From: an uncultured Clostridia bacterium
Lineage (GTDB): Bacteria; Bacillota; Clostridia; Christensenellales; Aristaeellaceae
DNA: 9,729 nucleotides
Reading direction: 5' to 3'
Assembly (NCBI GenBank): GCA_946615785.1
Contig: CAMOIA010000036.1
Coordinates: forward strand, 1 to 9,729
In this document: positions 6,570 to 9,729 of the stretch, in pieces
How the letters are laid out: each line of letters starts with the position of its first letter
How positions within the stretch are numbered: position 1 is the first letter of the stretch
Notes under the pieces: generated by a model
What the model saw: the letters and a program-made list of their open reading frames with translations, nothing else
What the model was told of the DNA's origin: nothing
The model's database searches: none
Program-made: the position numbers and the translations under genes

Positions 6570-6598
6570 ATTATACCATAGTTCCAAAGGCCTGCCAA
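6570..6598 (-). promoter_or_regulatory. Strong sigma-A-type promoter of the four-gene operon
   Basis: On the minus strand TTGGCA (6593-6598, 5 of 6 to consensus) is followed by a 17-bp spacer and TATAAT (6570-6575). A TGG directly before the -10 makes it an extended -10 box. The start should be near 6563. It lies back-to-back with the plus-strand promoter at 6617-6645; the two -35 boxes are only 18 bp apart, so factors binding there could affect both. Confidence 0.85.
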
Positions 6599-6616
6599 GA
6601 CAGTTGCCACAGGCGC

Positions 6617-6645
6617 TTGCCAAATGCCGGCGCGAAGGATACAAT
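6617..6645 (+). promoter_or_regulatory. Promoter of the DJ-1/PfpI-family gene
   Basis: TTGCCA (6617-6622), a 17-bp spacer and TACAAT (6640-6645) form a good sigma-A-type promoter. Transcription would begin near 6652, giving a short leader of about 28 nt before ATG 6680. It diverges from the exporter operon promoter. Confidence 0.75.
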
Positions 6646-6679
6646 AGGATCAAACATGTGAAGGGAGCTTGACGGACCT

Positions 6680-7261
6680 ATGGAAAACAGGGAAATCAGG
6701 GCGGCCATTTTTCTGGCGGACGGGTGCGAGGAAATCGAGGCGCTGACGCCGGTGGACCTTTGCTTCCGCGCAGGGGTTCACCTTGACAAGATCTCCATCC
6801 AGGAAACGCCTTCGGTGACGAGCAGCCACGGCCTCACCTTCCAGGCGGATAGGACGGTTGCGGACGCAGACCTTGACGCATACGATATGCTGATTCTGCC
6901 TGGCGGCATGCCGGGCACCATGAACCTGAAGGCGTGCGGGAAGCTCTGCGACGCGGTCGTCAGGGCGGACCGGGCGGGGAAATGGCTCGCGGCCATCTGT
7001 GCGGCGCCCTCGGTGCTGGGGGACCTTGGCCTTCTGAAGGGCAGACGCGCCACGTGCAACCCCTCCTGGGAGGAAAAGGTGGCGGCGGCGGGCGCCGTCC
7101 TCACCCATGAAGCCGTCACGGTGGACGGGAACATCATTACTTCCCAGGGCATGGGCACCTCCACGCCGTTCGCGCTCACCATCCTCTGCGCCCTGCAGGG
7201 AAAGGATGCCGCGGAGGCGATGGCGAAGAAGATCGTCTGGCACAGCACTGCGGACGAGTGA
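6680..7261 (+). CDS. DJ-1/PfpI (ThiJ/YajL-type) family protein
   Basis: A 193-aa single-domain protein of the DJ-1/PfpI superfamily and of usual length. Its nucleophile elbow is LAAICAAPSVLG, with reactive Cys107. The paired acidic residue is Glu20 in the N-terminal FLADGCEEIEALTPVD block, equivalent to DJ-1 Glu18/Cys106. ILPGGMPGT (72-80) and TSQGMGTSTPFAL near the C-terminus are further family blocks. Relatives are cytosolic and linked to oxidative or carbonyl stress (glyoxalase or deglycase activity, chaperone-like action, redox-sensitive Cys); which applies here is not decidable. An in-frame stop at 6659-6661 and no other start codon between leave ATG 6680 as the only start. The Shine-Dalgarno AGGGAG (6662-6667) is rather far away at 12 bases. 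The gene is probably monocistronic, since a separate promoter serves the next gene. Confidence 0.92.
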   Translation: MENREIRAAIFLADGCEEIEALTPVDLCFRAGVHLDKISIQETPSVTSSHGLTFQADRTVADADLDAYDMLILPGGMPGTMNLKACGKLCDAVVRADRAGKWLAAICAAPSVLGDLGLLKGRRATCNPSWEEKVAAAGAVLTHEAVTVDGNIITSQGMGTSTPFALTILCALQGKDAAEAMAKKIVWHSTADE

Positions 7262-7270
7262 CCGCATATC

Positions 7271-7288
7271 CGCTTTCAAAGCGAAAGC
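7271..7288 (+). other. Palindrome/hairpin just after the DJ-1-type gene
   Basis: CGCTTT-C-AAAGCG (7271-7283) is a perfect odd palindrome beginning nine bases after the stop codon. Alternatively GCTTTC (7272-7277) pairs with GAAAGC (7283-7288) around a 5-nt loop. The following bases are A-rich, not T-rich, so it is a poor intrinsic terminator. It might protect the mRNA 3' end or act as a protein site. Confidence 0.3.
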
Positions 7289-7302
7289 AGAAAAACAGAA
7301 AT

Positions 7303-7313
7303 CGCAAGTTGCG
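7303..7313 (+). promoter_or_regulatory. Upstream operator-like palindrome (site 1)
   Basis: CGCAA-G-TTGCG is a perfect 11-bp odd palindrome ending three bases before the -35 box. It shares its two half-sites with site 2, and the centres are 47 bp apart. This arrangement suits a dimeric repressor or activator, such as a MarR-, TetR- or GntR-type factor. No regulator gene is in the window. Confidence 0.5.
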
Positions 7314-7315
7314 TA

Positions 7316-7344
7316 TTGACAGGCGAAAATATGCGCCGTACAAT
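7316..7344 (+). promoter_or_regulatory. Near-consensus promoter of the 97-aa gene
   Basis: A perfect TTGACA (7316-7321), 17-bp spacer and TACAAT (7339-7344) predict a start near 7351 and a leader of about 30 nt. It is among the best promoters in the window by consensus match, consistent with one that needs repression. Confidence 0.85.
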
Positions 7345-7346
7345 AC

Positions 7347-7366
7347 AAACGCAACTTGCGTTTTTT
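7347..7366 (+). promoter_or_regulatory. Start-site palindrome (site 2) with T-tract; operator or terminator
   Basis: AAACGCAA-C-TTGCGTTT (7347-7363) is a perfect 17-bp odd palindrome over the predicted start (about 7351), and a run of six T's ends at 7366. It repeats the CGCAA-N-TTGCG core of site 1, favouring an operator. As RNA, a readthrough transcript could fold AAACGCA/TGCGTTT with a T-tail, a weak intrinsic terminator. A transcript starting at about 7351 would lack most of the 5' arm and escape. Both uses may coexist. Confidence 0.5.
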
Positions 7367-7369
7367 GTC

Positions 7370-7375
7370 AGGAGG
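7370..7375 (+). promoter_or_regulatory. Ribosome site that decides the 97-aa gene's start
   Basis: A perfect AGGAGG with a five-base spacer to ATG 7381-7383. It excludes the longer GTG-started frame that overlaps the DJ-1-type stop codon. Confidence 0.8.
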
Positions 7376-7380
7376 ACGCC

Positions 7381-7674
7381 ATGGGGAATGTCAAGGTGTA
7401 TGTGGGCGTGGACGTGGGCTTTGACGAATGCGGCCGCATGACGCCGCGCCGTCTGACCTGGGAGGACGGGCGGCGCTTTGCCATCGACCGTGTGCTGGAG
7501 GTGCGCCCCGCGGCCTCGCTCAAGGCCGGCGGGCTTGGCGACAGGTATACTGTGCGCGTCCAGGGACGGGAGACGTACCTCTTTTTCGAGCACGTGTACC
7601 CGGACGACGGCGTGATCCTTGGCCGCTGGTTCGTCGAGCGCCGCGGGCAGGAGCGCGCCGTGACAGCGGATTGA
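7381..7674 (+). CDS. Small conserved-looking protein (97 aa), possibly DUF6504-like
   Basis: The protein has no signal peptide or membrane helix and looks like a compact cytosolic beta-rich domain. It begins MGNVKVYVGVDVGFDECGRM, continues with PRRLTWEDGRRFAIDRVLEVRPAASLKAGGLGDRYTV split by turns, and ends GRWFVERR before a short tail. The order of a 'W-x-GRR/F-x-I-D-x-VL' block, an 'RYTVRVxGRETYLFFE' strand pair and a terminal 'GRWFVER' resembles small DUF6504-type proteins that often sit near Y-family polymerases. No polymerase is seen here, and this link is from memory of the pattern only. The start is fixed by AGGAGG (7370-7375) five bases before ATG and by the promoter at 7316-7344. A GTG reading from 7258 would cross that promoter and is not used. 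It ends 12 bp from the convergent transglutaminase-like gene. The gene is real; the function is unknown. Confidence 0.82.
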   Translation: MGNVKVYVGVDVGFDECGRMTPRRLTWEDGRRFAIDRVLEVRPAASLKAGGLGDRYTVRVQGRETYLFFEHVYPDDGVILGRWFVERRGQERAVTAD

Positions 7675-7689
7675 CCGCGCCGTCTGTCA
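7661..7689. terminator. Possible bidirectional hairpin between convergent genes
   Basis: TGACAGCGG (7661-7669) can pair with CCG-T-CTGTCA (7680-7689), nine base pairs with one bulged T, spanning both stop codons of the tail-to-tail genes. No T-run follows on either side, so it is at best a weak or factor-assisted terminator. Confidence 0.3.
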
Positions 7690-9060
7690 GGTGGAAGCGG
7701 ATGGGGTTTCCTCCCACCACAGCATCTTCGTTTCCGTCCGGAAGGCGTTTCCCATAAGGGGGCCGTTCAGGGTTTCGGCCTCGCCGGTCTGGCTGTCGTA
7801 CGGGTCCTTCCGGGGAAAGCGCTTTTCCGGGGTGAGATTCGCAAAATACGCCCGGTTTGCGACCATGCGCCAGGGGTCCAGATTGCCGAAATAAAAACGG
7901 TGCCGCCCTTCGTTGCCCGCCCGTGCGGCGGTGCCGCCAAAGGAGCAGTCCACGGGCAGCCAGCCGAGGCGTTCGGAATAAAACTCGGCCCAGTCGTGGC
8001 TGCCGATGCTGTCCGGCCCGGCATACAGGCCGCTCTCCCAGCGGGCCGGGATGCCGTTAATCCTGCAGAGGGCGATGAACAGAAGGGCCTGCAGGCCGCA
8101 GTCGCCCCGCAGGTTCACCGCGGCGTATTCCGCGCCGGAGGGCAGCAGCCGGTAGGGCGGCATGAAGGCGTAGTGCACCTGCTCTGTGATGAAGGCGTAA
8201 ACCTGCCAGGCGATGCGCACGGGATCGGTCTGCGCGCCGCGCACCTGTGCTGCCAGGGAACGCAGATACGGCGTAAAGGCGAGGTGGGGCAGCTGCTCCG
8301 CCAGGTCCTCCGGGGCGGGGGGCCTTGCTGATGGATAGACGACGCGATGCACGTTTTCATTCAGCGCGTCCACATACAAAGGGTGCTGAACCACGGTCTG
8401 CTCAAGCACCGCTTCCTTTTCCGCGGTTTCAAAGAACGCCGTGCGCTGCGGGGCGTCCTCCTCATCCACATGGGAAAGCGAAACCGAGCATTGCAGATCC
8501 TGCGCCGCCTCCTGCTGCATGCTGCGCGCAGCGACGGGCAGGTGCACCCGGCAGAGGGCCCCGGCTTCCTCAGGCGAAAGAAAGACCTTTGTCTGCAGGC
8601 GATAGCGGAAAACGACGTCGTGATCCGTCATCCGGGCGATTACATCGTCCAGCGCCTGCCGGCTGAAGGCGGCGGTGCCTGCTTTGCACCGTGCCTGCAG
8701 CGCAGGGGTGGTCTTGATGACCGAATCGCACAGCCGCCTGAAATAGCGCCGCTCTCCGTTTACATACAGAAAATCGAGCTTTCCCCCAAGCAGCATTTCG
8801 TCAAGCTCCTGGGGGGTGAAGCCTTCCACTTTTTCTTTCAATTCCTCAAGCAGTGCGCCGTCAGAAAGGGTGTACTCCGCTGCCCGCTGCAAAAGCAGCT
8901 GTTTTTCGGTTTCCAGCCTTTGTTTCAGCATTTCGGGCAGCGGCCTTGACAGTTTATGGCCAATCAGGCGCAGCGCTTCGTCCAATTCGCCCGCGCCCTC
9001 CAGCCTTGCGATATCCTCCGGCAGCGGGCAGACCTGGGATGCGTACCAGATGTGCGTCAT
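7687..9060 (-). CDS. Transglutaminase-like cysteine-hydrolase domain protein
   Basis: A 457-aa protein whose C-terminal third is a transglutaminase-like (TGc) domain. The triad is visible as Cys321 (NLRGDCGLQALL), His355 (GSHDWAEFY) and Asp371 (WLPVDCSFGG), at usual spacing. The N-terminal 110 residues or so are charged and helical (LEEALR/LKEK-type stretches). The middle (about 145-240) looks beta-rich (VVFRYRLQTKVFL), as in the sandwich preceding many bacterial TGc domains. There is no signal peptide or membrane segment, so it is predicted cytosolic. Bacterial members act as peptidases, amidases or cross-linkers; the substrate here is unknown. AAGGAG about ten bases upstream supports ATG 9058-9060. 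The phosphatase gene lies 67 bp upstream on the same strand with no clear promoter or terminator between, so they are probably co-transcribed. The family is confident, the role is not. Confidence 0.88.
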   Translation of the reverse strand: MTHIWYASQVCPLPEDIARLEGAGELDEALRLIGHKLSRPLPEMLKQRLETEKQLLLQRAAEYTLSDGALLEELKEKVEGFTPQELDEMLLGGKLDFLYVNGERRYFRRLCDSVIKTTPALQARCKAGTAAFSRQALDDVIARMTDHDVVFRYRLQTKVFLSPEEAGALCRVHLPVAARSMQQEAAQDLQCSVSLSHVDEEDAPQRTAFFETAEKEAVLEQTVVQHPLYVDALNENVHRVVYPSARPPAPEDLAEQLPHLAFTPYLRSLAAQVRGAQTDPVRIAWQVYAFITEQVHYAFMPPYRLLPSGAEYAAVNLRGDCGLQALLFIALCRINGIPARWESGLYAGPDSIGSHDWAEFYSERLGWLPVDCSFGGTAARAGNEGRHRFYFGNLDPWRMVANRAYFANLTPEKRFPRKDPYDSQTGEAETLNGPLMGNAFRTETKMLWWEETPSAST

Positions 9061-9127
9061 CGGCTTATGTCTCCTTTATCGGGTCGGTCAATGGTTTATT
9101 GGCTGCAGTTTTTTGACTTGGGAGGGT

Positions 9128-9592
9128 TTAGGCTCCGGCGACGGCTGCCAGCAGCCCTCTGCAGCCCGCGAGCACGTCCGCGTACGCCTTCTCGAAATCG
9201 CGGGTATACCAGGGGTCGGCCACTTCACTGCCGGGGGCATCGGCATATTCCATCAGAAGATGCAGTTTGCCTTCGGCATCGGCCCCCAGGATCCGGCGCA
9301 TGTGCCGCAGATTTTCCGCGTCCATGCCGACGATCAGGTCATAGGCCTTCCCGTCCGCGCGCGTGAGCAGCCGCGCGGCATGGGGCTCGCAGGGCACGCC
9401 GTGCGCAAGCAGCACGCGTTTCATGGGCGGGTAAATGTCGTTTCCGATCTCTTCCGTCGTCGCCGCCGCCGAGGCGGCCAGGACGCGCTTTTCAAGCCCC
9501 GCCTCCCGGATCAGCTTTTTCATTACCATTTCAGCCGCCGCGCTTCTGCAGATGTTCCCGTGGCAGACAAAAAGGATACGTGTTTGGGTCAT
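9128..9592 (-). CDS. Low-molecular-weight protein tyrosine phosphatase
   Basis: A 154-aa cytosolic phosphatase of normal family length. The P-loop CHGNICRS (Cys10 nucleophile, Arg16) starts at the family position after RILFVC, and the general acid is Asp126 in DPWYTRDFEKAY. The P-loop residue equivalent to Thr11 of the arginine phosphatase YwlE is Ile14, which points to phosphotyrosine rather than phosphoarginine. GGAGGAGG six bases upstream makes ATG 9590-9592 secure. In Firmicutes such enzymes often oppose tyrosine kinases controlling capsule or stress responses; no kinase is in view. The gene is followed after 67 bp by the transglutaminase-like gene, probably in one operon. Upstream lies a region with an inverted repeat but no convincing -35/-10 pair. 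Confidence 0.95.
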   Translation of the reverse strand: MTQTRILFVCHGNICRSAAAEMVMKKLIREAGLEKRVLAASAAATTEEIGNDIYPPMKRVLLAHGVPCEPHAARLLTRADGKAYDLIVGMDAENLRHMRRILGADAEGKLHLLMEYADAPGSEVADPWYTRDFEKAYADVLAGCRGLLAAVAGA

Positions 9593-9729
9593 GTAAAGCC
9601 TCCTCCTGTCACGATTTGCCGCGTTTTATAAACGCTCCGGCGTTCAGAATTCTGTTCTTACTATCCGAGTGACATCTTCATCCTTGCCAAAACGCGGCAA
9701 AATGTGTCAAATCGGTGCCGTGAAAAGCA
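9593..9729. other. Upstream region of the phosphatase gene, cut by the window edge
   Basis: It holds the GGAGGAGG ribosome site, a TATAAA (minus, 9625-9630) inside the palindrome GCGTTTTATAAACGC (9621-9635), a CAGAATTCTG palindrome (9645-9654) and the inverted repeat listed separately. A TTTGACA lies further up on the minus strand (about 9708-9714) without a matching -10. No promoter can be called with confidence and no gene is seen. Confidence 0.4.
9615..9701. repeat. Perfect 13-bp inverted repeat, 61-bp spacer
   Basis: TTTGCCGCGTTTT at 9615-9627 is the exact reverse complement of AAAACGCGGCAAA at 9689-9701. The right arm is itself part of a smaller dyad, TTGCC-N7-GGCAA (9684-9700). The left arm overlaps the only -10-like hexamer upstream of the phosphatase gene. 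Two operator sites for looping, or a site pair for a divergent gene beyond the window, are reasonable readings. Confidence 0.5.

Noticed and set aside
6468..6653. N-terminal extension of the first ABC gene from a TTG at 6653
   Set aside because: It would translate across the operon's own promoter and leader hairpins, is Arg/Pro-rich and unlike ABC N-termini. ATG 6465-6467 has a proper ribosome site.
7303..7363. LexA/SOS box in the 97-aa gene's promoter
   Set aside because: The Gram-positive LexA box is CGAAC-N4-GTTCG; CGCAA-N-TTGCG does not fit it.
7258..7380. GTG-started extension of the 97-aa gene overlapping the DJ-1-type stop
   Set aside because: It spans the promoter and both palindromes, while AGGAGG sits directly before ATG 7381.
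1..9729. CRISPR, transposon, tRNA or phage signatures
   Set aside because: No regularly spaced repeats, transposase, integrase or tRNA-like cloverleaf was seen by eye. Short or diverged elements could still be missed.

Overview
The window looks like chromosomal DNA from a low-GC-lineage (Firmicutes/Clostridia-type) bacterium with a fairly GC-rich genome. This is inferred from strong AGGAGG-type ribosome sites, sigma-A-like promoters with 17-bp spacers, a BmrC/BmrD (YheI/YheH)-type heterodimeric ABC exporter and a Gram-positive-style Sec signal peptide. No species can be named from the sequence alone. I see no tRNA, rRNA, CRISPR array, insertion sequence or phage gene.

Layout. (1) 1-947, minus: the 5' part of a gene for an exported protein I do not recognise. 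It runs off the left edge and is clearly AT-richer in its middle than its neighbours. It has a well-formed promoter, and upstream of the -35 box four TTCACA-like units lie at exact 11-bp steps, like a PhoP/PhoB (OmpR-family) activator site. (2) 1274-6467, minus: a tight four-gene operon, transcribed from a promoter at 6570-6598 through a leader with several hairpins. It encodes two half-size ABC exporter subunits (610 aa each, 4-nt overlap), a divergent PlsC-like acyltransferase (7-nt gap), and a class A beta-lactamase-fold serine hydrolase (8-nt overlap). (3) 6617-7261, plus: a divergently transcribed DJ-1/PfpI-family gene with its own promoter. (4) 7303-7674, plus: a 97-aa protein of uncertain function. 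Its near-consensus promoter is bracketed by two palindromes with the same CGCAA-N-TTGCG core. (5) 7687-9592, minus: a low-molecular-weight protein tyrosine phosphatase followed by a transglutaminase-like cysteine protein, ending tail-to-tail with the 97-aa gene. A 13-bp inverted repeat lies upstream of the phosphatase.

How the genes may work together. The two ABC subunits almost certainly form one exporter with one degenerate and one consensus ATP site. Residue changes in both subunits fall in the same composite site. The acyltransferase-like and beta-lactamase-fold proteins are translationally linked to the exporter, which suggests a shared envelope, lipid or small-molecule task. Both carry changes at family catalytic positions, and the hydrolase has no signal peptide, so the job of this module is open. 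The other genes are ordinary families. The best candidates for something undescribed are the exporter/acyltransferase/hydrolase operon, the Pho-box-like control of the unknown exported protein, and the dual-palindrome promoter of the 97-aa gene.
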